From: Patella vulgata
Taxonomy: Eukaryota > Mollusca > Gastropoda > Patellidae
NCBI RefSeq assembly: GCF_932274485.2
Contig: NC_065881.2
Location: 53,888,702-53,952,701, forward strand
Direction of reading: 5' to 3'
DNA length: 64,000 nt
Shown: one piece after another, positions 30,793 through 44,800 of the stretch
Layout: each line of letters starts with the position of its first letter
How positions within the stretch are numbered: the stretch's first letter is position 1
Position numbers and translations under genes: made by a program
Notes under the pieces: generated by a model
The model's input: the letters and a program-made list of their open reading frames with translations, nothing else
Database searches by the model: none
Told to the model about the DNA's origin: nothing

Positions 30793-31940
30793 AAGAGTTG
30801 TTAAAAGGCTGCAGCCAAATACTTAACTACTGGACTTGGGAAGGGATCGTTTTGCCTCAGCTACAGACAAACACATAATTGAAATAGACGAGTTTACTTG
30901 CTTGACAGAAATATATATTCAGATATTACTTACTCTGGCTCGGATTAAAGGGTTGGGGGGGAGCTGCCTGGGTTGTAGCAATGGCCTCTAACATTAAAGT
31001 GGCCCCCAAATGATTTTATTTATTATGTTGTGTATGTTTGTGGCAAATAATTATATCTATCTACCATTCTGCAATACAAAATGCATATTAGGCCCCAGTG
31101 GCATTTTCAGCTTGTGACCCCCTGTACTTACTAGCAGAGACCTAACTACTATCTATTTATGGTAATTTAAATTACCACACGTTTAACACATGGGTATACA
31201 TTTATTCAAAGTATTTAATAAGTAAATTAACCAGTCACTGAGGTCATGTAGTAAGACATTAACAGGCAGTATCACTTTCAACAAGAAAATGAAGGTAATC
31301 AATTTTATGCAATATATCAAAAATAACTCTTGAGTCCTCTAATTATGAAAAATTCTAGCAATGACCTCTCCCGCCAACCACCAACAGCTACAATCTGTTA
31401 AAGGGATGACAAAATTTGTATTTGGACGCCCTGTAAGTCAGATTACAGAATATCAATTTTTTCTTATTGACCAGCAAATATCACCCAAGTTACAGTTCCT
31501 CTTCATCTATCTACAACTGATGTATGGCTTTTAGACAAATAACCATCTCAACCTATTCCCAAACTGTGTGCAGCTGGATAAGAAAATCTACTACCACTGA
31601 ATCAAACAAAACATCCAGAAGTACAATATTGGATTGGAACTTAGTACACATGTAGGGCTTATGTTAGGTTCATTATACATGGGTATTTCGTAATCAAATG
31701 TTTAGGTTATGCCCTTATTACTACAGTTTTAAAAAAAAGATGTTTTAGCCGTCTAGTGTAGTGGGCGGTTTTTACATTTGTATGGTTCTATAGTGAGTGC
31801 AGGGGGACTGCACCTCACATAATTTACACAAAAACAAATCTACGGACAAGACACAGAAATCACAAACAAACGAACATATCAAATACTAGAACCAGTTCAC
31901 ATGTTGATTTCTAACGTTGTAGCCTATTGTAAAATTCGAT
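30793..31940. other. intergenic, no feature seen
   Basis: Mostly unique sequence between the repeat block and the CpG-richer region before the plus-strand gene. Confidence 0.4.
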
Positions 31941-32143
31941 TGTCATGACGAACGATGGCGTTTAGTTATACTGCCCGATAACGCATTTTGAAATCGCGAT
32001 GTTCCTTGAAGCCACTCGCACATCATTACCTGTTTCTTAAAAGCAGAAACGACCTGCCACAGAAACCACTTTCGATAAGATAACCTTGGCCCACCCTTCT
32101 GATAGTTTGAACATCTGTCGAAATGTTTGCTCAAATGAATATT

Positions 32144-32458
32144 TTATTCTTCAGTGGGGTCTACTGTTAGAAACGGGACTCCGACTGAAAATTCAGCTTC
32201 GCCATCAATTCCCTGTTGTAGTCTGTGTAATACCGTCTGCACCGGCTTGTTGAACATGTAGCACGTGCGGGCGAGTCCAGTATTACAAGGTTGGGTAAAT
32301 AAAATTTCGAGGTGATAATATGCTTTGACTAAATAAAATCGATTATAATCAAAGACAAGTAAAAACACACTAATATAGATACTATAAAAATTTCTCACCG
32401 CATCGCCTGTTAGTGAACCGTTTTGTTGTTCAAAACACTCATTGCCCCTATTGAACAA
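32144..32458 (-). CDS. possible small divergent gene or non-coding transcript (doubtful)
   Basis: A 104-codon minus-strand frame begins at a point facing the plus-strand gene, 288 bp from its ATG, in the only CpG-richer stretch nearby. Two readings exist. Unspliced, it ends TVLHRLQQGIDGEAEFSVGV and FLTVDPTEE, with AATAAA overlapping the stop region (32148-32153). Alternatively GATGCG|GTGAGA and TTTATTTAG form a short intron of about 70 bp, giving a second frame with CRRYYTDYNRELMAKLNFQS before a stop. Neither protein is recognised. It could equally be a divergent promoter transcript. Confidence 0.22.
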   Translation of the reverse strand: MFNRGNECFEQQNGSLTGDAVRNFYSIYISVFLLVFDYNRFYLVKAYYHLEILFTQPCNTGLARTCYMFNKPVQTVLHRLQQGIDGEAEFSVGVPFLTVDPTEE

Positions 32459-32459
32459 T

Positions 32460-32745
32460 AAACTGCGCCGTTATACTACTACGCCGAGCGCGTTTGACAG
32501 ATGTCGACTGCACGAGGCTATGATATGAATAGAGTATGTGCGAAGATAACAGTAAATATATTGGCGTGAACTCCTTCCAGTAAAGATTTACAAATACACA
32601 GCCGCAAGTGAAATCTACTGCAGGTATATACGTAACAACAAGAACATGGCCTTAGAGGAAATTGAAATTAATTATAAGGAATTATAGTGATTGTACGTGA
32701 TTACAACGGCGTTGTGCGTGTTTCATCATTACCAGTGGTGCCACA
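32460..32745 (+). promoter_or_regulatory. probable promoter and 5' leader of the plus-strand gene
   Basis: CpG dinucleotides cluster here (ACGCCGAGCGCG, GCGCCGTTATACTACTACG) in an otherwise CpG-poor region, and the signal-peptide exon follows. No TATA box at a convincing place. Its position between two head-to-head reading frames would suit a bidirectional promoter. Inference only. Confidence 0.35.
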
Positions 32746-32845
32746 ATGGATAATGGCAGGAGTTGGTTCCTGCTATCATTGGGATTACTATTTCTTCTGA
32801 TCCATAATATTGGAGTTACTTGTGCTAAAGTGTCACCATTTGGAG
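32746..32845 (+). CDS. plus-strand gene, exon 1: signal peptide
   Basis: ATG at 32746 in CCACAATGG context, with a hydrophobic core at residues 8-19. The donor TTTGGAG|GTAATA leaves phase 1. The frame reads into the intron only briefly, so the donor is needed. Confidence 0.75.
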
Positions 32846-35800
32846 GTAATATTTAATTCCTTAAAATCAAGGAATATTATTGTTGGGGTTCTGTGGGTTA
32901 AATATCTTTCAACAGCCAATTTATTTTAATCGATTTATAAATAGAAATTATGAATAGATATACATTCTATTTTTTGATAAATAAATGAATTATTAATAAC
33001 TTAATTTAATTTTTTTGCTATTATAAAAAAATCTCAATCTAAAAAATATTTTTGAATTTTGTAGATTGAGATTTTTTATAATAGCAAAAATGAAAACTCA
33101 AAGACATTCTGTTCTGTCCAATTCCATTTGAATTGTAAGTAATTAGTAAGCCTATAGTGTCACAGAAAGTAGTAAGAAAATTGTTACATACATGTACGCA
33201 ATATAGGTAGCTTCTAAGTCTTCTATCCTATTATATAGACAATAGTAATAATACAATATTAATGTCAAATAATGTGAGGAGTCATTATAATGGTTTGATG
33301 ATAATTACATCATAAAAATGCCATCTGATGATCTGACAACATTTATGTAAGTTTTATCTCCATGTTAATCATTGTCCACATGTAAAATATATATATAGTG
33401 ATTCTTATATTTCAAATTTAATTTTTAAGTAATAAACATGTGAGTATTAGTCACAATTAAATTGTCTACAAACAGTTCATTAAAGAATTTCCTCTGTTGT
33501 TTGATAGATAATTTTATACAACTTTGAAGAAGCATTACAATTATGTGTATTAAAATGATTGGTCCCCTTTTATTTAACTAAGTTTAATGTGTTGATTTGC
33601 TTTGTGAAGTGGGTATCCGTCAAGATTTATATTTTAGGTTTACAGATAGAGCCATTGTTGTTGAAATATACATATAACTTGATATTGTGTTAGACAAACT
33701 GATCCTGCCTAATCTCTGAACATCATTTGAAGGGTTGTTAATTTCTTGCAAACTACAATATTGTGAAAGTTGAATCACTGAAAGAAATATCAATCCAGAA
33801 TATCAGTCCAAAATGGGTTCAATTACATTTAGTATTTACAAGATATTGTTAAAACAAAGCATAAATCAAAATGGCCAAACTTAAATCTGTATTCAAAATG
33901 ACCAAAAATGTGGTCAAAATTTATCTAAATAAGATAAGATTTTATTGTACTGAAACATCCTTTACGAATAGATTCTTATTAAGTAACAAATATTTAAACA
34001 ATCGTTTTGATTTTGTATGGTCATTATGACCAATCTATGGTCAGTTTGACTTTTACTCTTTTAAACAAGTCAGCGTCATCTTTTTAATATGATTAAATCC
34101 AAGTCTAGAGATTATCTACCATTGTTATTTTGATTTCATTTTCTTAATTAATGTTAAATGATTAATTTGAGTACATGTTAGCTGGATAAGGTTGTCCGAA
34201 ATTTGATATTTTGAGACTTAAATTTAATCTTTCACAGTCTGTGTTATCAGCAATTCAACTTCAAGCACTACAAACCAACCAACCGTTAATCTTTCAAAAT
34301 GAACATTTTATGATATATCAACTGTTTCATTTGTTGAATCTTGTGAACGATCTAATGACAAAAGTTATCAACCGATCTGTATGAAATTGTTATGCATCAT
34401 TTAATTAAATTAGTGAAATGAAGAAGCCTATTAAATTTCCGCAATTTCCATTAATATCTTCAGGAGTTATGGCCCTTGTTTCACTTTGCTGCACCTTGTG
34501 AACGCTCTAACGACAAAAGTTATCAACCGATCTGTATGAAATTTATATGCATCATTTAAATTAGTAAAACAAAGAATCCTATTGAATTTCAGCAATTTCA
34601 GTTAATTACATCTAGAGTTATGGCCCTTGTTTCACTTTGTTGAATCTTGTGAACGCTCTAATGACAACAGTTATCACCCGATCTGTTTGAAATTGATATG
34701 CATCATTTAAATTAGTAAAATGAAGAAACCTATTGAATTTCAGCAATTTCCGATAATTTCTTCTGGAGTTATGGCCTTTGTTTCACTTTGTTGCACCTTG
34801 TGAATGCTTTAACGACAAAAGTTATAAGCCGATCTGTATGAAATTTATATGCATCATTTAAATTAGTAAAACAAAGAAGCCTATTGAATTTCAGCAATTT
34901 CCATTAATTACATCTAGAGTTATGGCCCTTGTTTCACTTTGTTGAATCTTGTGAACGCTCTAATGAAAACAGTTATCATCCGATCTGTTTGAAATTGATA
35001 TGCATCATTTAAATTAGTGAAACGAAGAAGTCTATTGAATTTCAGCAATTTCTGTTAATTACGCCGTGAGTTATGGCCCTTGTTTCACGTTGTTGTACCT
35101 TGTAAACGACAAAAGTTATTATCCGATCTGTATGAAATTTATATGTATCATTTAAATTAGTAAAACGAACAAGTGTATTGAGTTTCAGCAAATTTCCGTT
35201 AATTACATCTAGAGTTATGGCCCTTCTTTAACTTTGTTGAATCTTGTAAACGCTTGAATGACAAAAGATATCACCTAATCTGTATGAAATTCATAATCAT
35301 CATTTAAATTAGTGAAATGAAGAAGCCTATTGAATGTCAGCAATTTCCGTCAATTACGTCTAGAGTTATGGCCCTTGATTTACTTTGTTGAACTTTGTGA
35401 ACGTTCGAACGACAAAAGTTATCATCCGATCTGTATGAAATTTATATGCCTTATTTGAATTAGTAAAACGAAAAAGCCTGGCGAATTTGAACAAGTTCTG
35501 TAGATTACTTGCAAAGTTATGGCCCTTGTTTTAGTTTTTAGAACCTTGTGAACCCTCAAACGACGAAATTATAATGTCATCTGTATGAAATTGTCTATTA
35601 AATTCCCCTAATTACCTACAAAAGAATAAATATGTGACAGCCCTTGTCGACTGCTCGGATGATTAAGCTGCTGTGGGCGTATGTTTTTTTTGTATGGTGA
35701 TTGATGTTAGTAAATAAAAAGAAGTAATCTTTGACCTTTATTTTCTCAAGTGCACCAGAGCTCTTTTAATATAGTCTCACTTCATCTGTCTTTCATTTCC

Positions 35801-38800
35801 ACAATCCATTTACTACGATGTATTATATAACACTATTGGGTATCAGATGTAAGTTTTCGCCATTGAGGAGAAATATCAGACATTAATGAAACCTCACCCT
35901 CCTAAGTGAATGAAGAATGATATCAGGTGTTCTAGAAAGGCTAATCAGTAGTAGAAGTATCAGAAACCATTCTTACGATTTTCAAGTCTGGATTCCTCTT
36001 GTCAGTGGTGCAGGACTGAGTATGGGGCGCCGTTTGTAAATTAATTATTTAGCTTTTTATATAGCAAAAAACACTAGATTTAATTTAAATTTATATATAT
36101 AGTTAAATCTCGACTTTTGTGCAAATTTTTCACTTTTAATATTTAAACTAAAAATACAACAAAAACTCAATATTTAACATAATATATATAAATATTTCTT
36201 GATTTGTCTCTTTTTTCATATTTAACATTTAGCATTGAATATTAAGACCAAAGCAAGAGATTTGATGATATATAAATGTTTAGCTAAATATTTAGTTAAA
36301 TGTTTAAACCTTTAGCTAAATATATATTTAGTTAAACATTTATATATTTAGTTAAACATTTATATATTTAGTTAAACATTTATTTATTTAGCTAAATAAT
36401 ATATATTTAGCTAAATAATATATATTTAGCTAAATAATATATATTTAGCTAAAAAATATATATTTAGCTAAATAATATATATTTAGCTAAATAATATATA
36501 TTTGGCTAAATAATATATATTTGGCTAAATAATATATATTTGGCTAAATAATATATATTTGGCTAAATAATATATATTTGGCATTTGGCTAAATAATATA
36601 TATTTGGCTAAATAATATATATTTGGCTAAATATTTATATAAATAAATAATATATATTATATATAATATATATTTAGCTAAATAATATATATTTAGCTAA
36701 ATAATATATATTTGGCTAAATAATATATATTTAGCTAAATAATATATATTTGGCTAAATAATATATATTTGGCTAAATAATATATATTTGGCTAAATAAT
36801 ATATATTTGGCTAAATAATATATATTTAGCTAAATATTTATATATTTAGCTAAATATTTATATATTTAGCTAAATATTTATATATTTAGCTAAATATTTA
36901 TATATTTAGCTAAATATTTATATATTTAGCTAAATATTTATATATTTAACTAAATAATTATATATTTAGCTAAACATATAGTTAAATTTACAAAGCGCAA
37001 CCGTACCACGCCGTTTTTAAAATAATTATTGTTGTAAGCGACTTCACACTAAACGATGACGTAGTGTACAACTTTCCATTGACTGCACAACACAGTACTA
37101 TCTACGTCCTCATTGCCTTGATCTGTGCGAACGGCACGGAGTACCGCGGCCGTGATTCGGGTTACATGTTCGTTCCATTTATAATTGCTAGTAGGCCTAT
37201 TGTGCCAAGGCTCACGTGTCGGGTCCACGTCATCATTTTATGCGCAGTTTTTTGTGTCGCTTACGATAATAGAAATATTGGCGGGACCACAAATATATTT
37301 AGTTAAATATTTATACATTTAGCTAAACATATATATTTAGCATGATATTTATATATTTAGTTAACTGTTTATATATTTAACTAAGCGATTTGAAATCAAG
37401 ATATAACATTTAAAGTTTTTCATAGACCAAAAACTCGACTTATAGCTACAATATTTTTTGATATTTACATATATGCCATTTTTTTCTAATATTTATCTAA
37501 ATATATATATTCGGAGTTAAATCTAATGTTTTTTGCTATAAAAAAAATTAAATAATTATTTTACAAACATCGCCCCATAACTGAGAGCATGACAAATAAC
37601 AACATCTGGTTGTTTGGATGGGATTGAAAAGAGAGGTCCTGTGAACACGTTGGCAGGCATGTAAAAGAACCTAGGCAATGCTGCTCTCCAGATCCCAAAT
37701 TCACAAAGCATTCTCAGACTTAAAGTAGCTAAGTTTTTAACTCAATATTATCCACAGTCTTCGACATTGAAAACTCAAATTATTTGTCAATTTAAATCAA
37801 CATTAATGATGTGATCTTACCGGGAAAAGATGGTCTTCTGATATCCAATATTTAGGACAAAACATTTTACCATTCGTACACGAATCGTGTACCAGAATGT
37901 GTTGCAACGTCATTTGTAACAATGGACTCAAAGAACGAGGCTAGATATATTCCACAATTCATATCAAACGGTCACAGTATATTCTTATCTGGAGAGCATG
38001 CACAATAAATACTACCGGTGAAGACTTGAATAACCAGATGCTAGAGGTTGCCATTCGATTGAGACTTCTGGTTATTTCAGCAAACATAACTGTTTTGTAA
38101 ATAGAGTAAAAACAGAAACATTGAATGTAAATCAGGTTATATACATACAATCATATTATATTATTATATGCGTTGCTACCCATTTGTGTCAATTTCTAGG
38201 TCCCAAATGTTAGAGATTTAGCTACTTTAAGTTATGAATTTACTCAAAATTGTTCCCCTCATTTTAACTATAATATAGCGCTTTATAAATTTTTTGTTGC
38301 TTTAATGTATCAAATGCATCAGTAAGGATCTATGTGCAAAGCTTTGTGTTTCTGGATCAAAGATATTTCTCATAAACAGTGGTTGAAAATTGAGTAAACT
38401 CTTAACTTACATGTAAAGTCTTAGAATGCTTTGTGAACTTGGGGCCAGACAGAATTTCCCTTATTCCACACTGCATGTTGCATTTTCGTCTCATTAGCCC
38501 GGTTGGTGCAGAAAAGTAGGTAGTACATTAAACCCATTTTATTTCATTTCTCTATTGCAAGATATGCTCAAGTAAAAATCACTACTAATTTAATAGCAGT
38601 GAATCATTTATGAGAGTGAGTTTTCATTTGCTGAGTGAAGTGAAGGGAAATCTGTTCATGAAGAGGTATGGCTTCCAACTACTGACCTTAGCTGTAGGGA
38701 AATGAGATAATTAGAAAGGTGATTAGTTGTCATTTTTTAACTCCAGTTTGCCTTTAATCATATCCTGCAACAGACGGCATGTACATGTCCTACCATGCAC

Positions 38801-41800
38801 CTAATTAAAGCCAGCAGACATTTAGACTACTATTAAGTACAGTGGTTTATTAAATTCAAGATGGCATGTTCCATCATTGTAAGTTGTGACTCATTTCATT
38901 TTTCCCCTTTATACTTGTAATTTTGCAATGTTTTAATCTCATATAATTGGAATGGTGTTTAATTTTGCCTTCTTGAAAAATCTACATGTGTATGGGGTAA
39001 GGTAAGCAAGTTATAATAATACTTGACTCTTTCATGTTACATATTTTGCTTCCCTCTCAGCACTGCACCATTTAACCCCTGACTCTGAGAATATTTTATT
39101 ATGAAGATACATGTAAGCTATATCCAATTCATGATGTTGGAACTCAAAATGACCCATGTCAATTTACTGAACAGTTTTGACTTCATTAGAGGGATACAAC
39201 CTCTTGAAATTGCAAGAATTGTTTAAAATCGGATGTGTTTGTTTGTTTTGTGAGATTTAATAATCCATTATCCAATCTTGAAATATAACAGACTACTGAA
39301 GTTTAAATAAAAGGAATAGGACGCAATCATAAGTCTTCTATTTTATGCCAAAATAAAGTTTGAACTGTTCACTGGCATGCAGTGATAAGATAAGAAATGA
39401 AACATGACACAATGGGTAACTTCCAGTTAAAGGGGAATTATGGAAGAATAGATAAAGAGCTGGCAGTTGTCACTATATTAGATAAAAACTAGATAATGTA
39501 AAGGGAATATGCTGACAATTTCAGCCTAATTGCTCCTCACTGCACCAAGATATTAGCGATTAAATTTTTTAGGCCTAGTCTGGATTATCATTACTAAAGT
39601 CGGTATGATAAAAAACATAGTCTCGATTATCCATTTTCTGATTTAAACATCAATGAGTGTTGAGCAGCAGATCGGATTCAAATCCAGTGAAAATCTGATA
39701 CATAAGATGGCATCGAGACTGGCTTAAGGTCTTTTCATGTTAATAAAGGTCTTATTAATAGTTTATATAACATTTCAAGTCTAATGAAAGACCTGCAATA
39801 GGCAGATTTAGCTCTTGCATCATTTATGTTTAAGAATAGCTGCTTGTGGTTGCTTAAAGCAAGTAATATTCTGATTCAGTCTGCAAGTAGTATTCTGATT
39901 CAATCAATCTGCAAGTAATATTCCAATTCAATCAATTCTGCAAGTTATATTCTGATTCAATCACTTTGCAAGTAATATTCAGATTCATTGAGTCTGCAAG
40001 TAACATTCAGATTCAGTCAATCTGCAAGTACATGTTATATTCAAATTCAGTCAGTCTACAAGTGATATTCAGATTCAATTAGAGAGAGAGCGAGAGAGAG
40101 AAAAAAATGGGGTTTAACATCGACTCGACACAAACCAGGTCATTTCAGGACTAACATATGGTTTAATTCAATCAGTCTTTTAGTAATTTTCAGATTCAAT
40201 CAGTTGATAATTAATATTTAGTTTCTATCGGTCCACCCACAGGTTGGCATAGACATGAAAATTCTCAAATTTGATATGATTATTTTTGATGAAAAGTGAC
40301 CCTCTATAATTCGTCATTATGTATTGTGAAAGTAAACTGTCTTTTTGAGAAAAATACAGGATGCAATCCACAAAGGCATCTTTATAAGTAAAAATAATAT
40401 GTTCTTTTCAAATCAATGAATGTACCGTTTTGTCAAGAATCCTTACAGGATTAATATTGAAGAAAACTGCAAATTTATTTTTCCTGTCTAAAAATTGGAA
40501 GTTGTCCAAAAGCACAAACTAAAAATCCTTCATGTGAACATAATATTTTGACTGGCTTATCCATTCATGTTATTAACCGAGTAGTAGATAAAGGTGTTAT
40601 ATTTAGTTTAATGTTACCAGGTACTTGGACTACATAACCTACTACTTTTAAATTAGATATTGAGAAAATACATTAGATCAGTGCTTTAAATTTATCTTAT
40701 GAATGATCAAAAAATTCCTGAGGATTTTCCAGAATGGTTTCCCCTTGCAAAACAGAGGGCAATACATGGAACAGTGCCTATTCAATTGGATGGAATGAAA
40801 AAAAAGAGCTTTGCTGCACTCAGTGGCAGCATGCAGCCTTGCCCGTAAAAGAATGGCTGTCTTTATTAGTCAAGTTGGTGCAGAACAGTAGGATGTAAAA
40901 CCCCATTTCATTTCTAGATAGCAATAAAAAATTCATTTCCTGTTTGTCCATTCAGTTGGGGACATTCAAGAGGTTAAAGTTATCATCCAATTGACATGTC
41001 ATTTGATATAATAGAGACACAGAATCCTATTGATTTTCATCAATTTCCGATAATTACTATTGGAGTTATTGCTCTTAATCACCGTGAAAGATTTCTGATA
41101 TTACTTTATAGGTTGATGCTCATGATGAGTTTCTAGTGTCTGGTACATTAAAATGCTCTTGTTATTATAAACTACAAAAAATGAAAAATATTGAAACCTT
41201 TATGGACTTCTTAAACAACTAAACTGATGTGGGGGCTATTTTTCGTTGCCTGGAAACTGATCTTTACATTAAAATACTATCATGCTGTAATAGCTTTACC
41301 CTACTGGTAATAACTCTTTACATTCTTGACAATAACTGATACTTTTTATACCAGTTAATTTGGGAAATGTTCGGACCACAGCCAAAATATAGTATTCAGC
41401 AACATCTCCTCAATTACATAATTGTGCTCACCAGTCACATGGGATAAGCAACTGAACATAAAAGCAGTAATATACAATAATTAAAGGCAGAATAAATTTT
41501 GGTCTGACATTGATTTATAACAAAGAAAATAATCTTATTTCATTACTATCTGCTGTAAAATGAGATACATTGTACTGTGGGTGAAAATAGTCCCAAGCAC
41601 ATTTTATTGGTATTGATCAGTGCTCTAGATAATTTTGCTATTCAGGCTCAGAGCATTACTGAAACATTTCATGCTCTGGGAACAACAATTATGCCGAAGC
41701 ATGCACAAGTTTAAAGCAAATGAACATGTAATCCCAGTGTTATTTCTCCGAATGAAAATGTAATCCCAGTAATATTTCTCAATATATTTAACGGAATTGG

Positions 41801-44800
41801 TCACCCAATTCTGTTTTTTTTCGGAATTGTTAGGTTAAACATGGAGGTATTTGATAGAAATTTAGTTTTACATAGTGGAGATTAGGACCAGTTCAGTGAA
41901 AATTTCATTTTACAAAATTTATTCTATCAGTATGTATTTGGATTATATATTCACAGAAATGTATTCCTAGATTTAGTCTTACAGATGCATGCATTGTGAA
42001 ATTTGAAGGTGCCAGTAGGGGACATGTACTGTTCTGAGATGCTTATTGTCATTCAGCGCTTTTCTAGAAGAGCTGTTATATAATGACAGTCGAGTTATAA
42101 GGTATTTCCTTTCAGTTGGTAAGCTTAATGAACTGGTATAAGAAGTTAGATTCTTCATGTAAGGAAAAATAGTCTAGCCAGTGGTCACATTGGCTGTAGG
42201 TTACAGCTGAGTATAGATGTTTCCTTTACTGTTCTTTGATTATATAGATCAAAGAAACAGCTCTTCAAACTGATATTTGATAGTTCAGTCTACAAACTAG
42301 ATATAAGTTGCTTTACACATCACACTTTCCTTAACTGCTTTTGTATAAAAGATCTCCTTATACTGTAGCAATTTTGATTTTATCATCTTTATTACGCTTC
42401 ATGATACTTTAGTAATTATTAATATTTTAGAATTTGAAAGACGGGCATTGATTAATTGTCAATAAGAAACAAGTTTAACTAAAAGTAAGACTACTGTAAG
42501 AATGTGTACAAACATGACCAATCATTCTTAATAACATAGAAATATAGAACATTACTAGGGAGGAAAACAACAGATAGGTTAGTGAGCTACATGTATAGGC
42601 CATGGGGAACCACACAAAAGCTGTATGAAAAACATTGTGTTTTCTAGAACACTTCATATTATGTATCATATATTACATAAATACAAACTAAAACTCACTG
42701 ATGTGCTAGTTTAAAAATCAAAATCCATTTTAATTGTCCTGTTATTCCCTTATGATATACATGTATATGGTACATGTACCTACAGTTTGATCAGTGTCTT
42801 TGTAATATGAACTTTTCTGACTTACTTGAGCCTAGTCACAGTTCTAACGTATTATCGATATTTTAACTCAATCGAAATGCCCTGAAGAAGTTTTTGTGTA
42901 AAATCAAGAGGAAAGAGAATTAATAATCATTGTGTCTGTTTGATGAGTCACATCAGCGTAATAGAAGTGTTTTAGTAAGATGAAATAGGTTGTGTATCAG
43001 TCATTCGACCAGATTCTAACCATTGAATATAGAACGTGATGAAGTCGTATAAAATATTGACAATCACTTGTCTGTTGACAGAGTTAGCCACCATATCTTC
43101 TCCTTATATTGTAGTCCATTTACTTTGATTCAATAAAGAGGAAAATGGTTTTAGAATATTCTTTCATTTTATGATTTGAAAACCATGTTTGAAGATTTTA
43201 TATTTGTCTAGATCTTGATAGTCCCAGAAAGTCTTAAGAGATGTTAATGTTAAACATCTAACTTACATGTACATGTTCCATGATTTTTCAGTGGGAGTAT
43301 TAAAGCAACTGGGTAATCTAGATAATTTTGTACAGGCCATACATGTAATTCTTTGTAAACAATAACTTTTAAAAGACAATAAATTTAAATCAATTTTTTA
43401 GGTTACCGATAATTATATATGCATATATTTCCATTTCCATTCCAAGACTGAAACCAATAGTGAAATACCCAATGTTCACCAACCTTGGCAAGGCCTCTTT
43501 AACCATTCCCTTAATGTTGAATACTGCTTACACATATTTTACTGCAAGTGATTGATATATTTTCTGACTTATCTGTAATAGTAGCTGATATTTATTGTAT
43601 TCACTTGATAACAAACAATTACATTGTCCATGTATCTTAAGGAATATTGTGTATTCTATAGAGATTTACCTCATTATCTGTGTATATCTATCAGCTCAAT
43701 ATACATGTACAGACTGTGTATTACCAATCCCATAGAGGCTATTAGATCTCACCATGGTGTAGATTGATATTGTTATGTTGTATACAAATGTGTATTTGCT
43801 GGTGTTGTATACATACCATATCTATGTAAGATATATTTGTAGAAAGCAAAGTTAATTACCAATATTACTACATGTAAGCAGGAGCTAGTTTATTATGCAA
43901 GAGCTAAACTTACCTATTGCATGGTGTTTGTCTAGCCTCAAATGCTATATAAATTATAAATAAGAAATTTATGCACATGACAAGTCCAAAAACAACTTCC
44001 CTAGACTATAAGATGGCTTAGATATTCAGTGGATTAGACAATGCCCACCATATCTGTGTTAAATGCTAATATGGCTAAAGACTGCCAATTAAAGGACTGA
44101 AAATTTGAGACATCAATTATTATCATGGCAATATTTCTTGACAATCGAGAATATAACCTTTTGCAGGGTTTTCATCTGCCAATGATCAGCTATTTCTTGT
44201 CAAAACTTCAAACACTTATAACTTTGCTCAGAATACTGTAATTACTGAAATTTTCAATATATTCAATATTCATTATCTATCAGGATGACAAATCTGATGT
44301 ATACTTGCTTAATTGCTTCATTCTCTACAGGTAACCTTTGTCTATAATATGATCCCTATTTCAGGTAATGGAGTATATGTTAGTAATGGAACTCATATAT
44401 TAAGGGTAGATCGTGATACAGGAGGTATACATTCCATTCATGTACAGGTAAGTTATCTTTAATTTTAAAATGATTATTCGAAAGTAACATTTTACTGTAG
44501 AATCGATCTTCTGAAACAATTTCAAGGCCAGTTCCTACTTGTCAGGGAGAGTGCCAGCAGGGCTGACAAAGGTGTTTCCTGGTTTTTCGTATGGGACAAA
44601 AAACAAGGTCCACCAGTGTACACATCGGCATACACATACACTGTACATGTGGAATTCATTGACAGTGGGTCAAATCCCCCCCCTCCCACTTAGCATTGCA
44701 CACGTGACCATAGAAATAAACAATAACTATGTTAATCTCAAATTGACCAAACCATTAAACGCTATTCCTTTTCTTTCATTTGGATTAAGACAGTTATTGA

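Larger units (their letters stand above)
36021..37579. mobile_element. 1.56-kb foldback element with an AT-satellite core and 6-bp target duplication
   Basis: ACTGAG stands on both sides (36015-36020, 37580-37585). The ends TATGGGGCGCCGTTTGTAAA and, reversed, TATGGGGCGATGTTTGTAAA continue as inverted repeats for about 70 bp (ATAGCAAAAAACACTAGATT against ATAGCAAAAAACATTAGATT), with scattered similarity further in. Between them lie an AT satellite (36270-36975), a GC-richer block (36985-37297) and more AT repeat. No transposase. A 6-bp duplication fits few superfamilies, so I leave it unclassified. Confidence 0.8.

Noticed and set aside
36270-36975. CRISPR-like regular repeats
   Set aside because: Units are head-to-tail without unique spacers, AT-only, and inside a eukaryotic foldback element. 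This is a satellite.
37064-37306. 80-codon frame in the GC-richer block of the foldback element
   Set aside because: No recognisable motif, and the block has inverted ends that explain its base composition. It cannot be supported as a gene.
39859-40080. Another regular array that could pass for a CRISPR
   Set aside because: The units vary throughout and there are no constant repeats with distinct spacers; it is a minisatellite.
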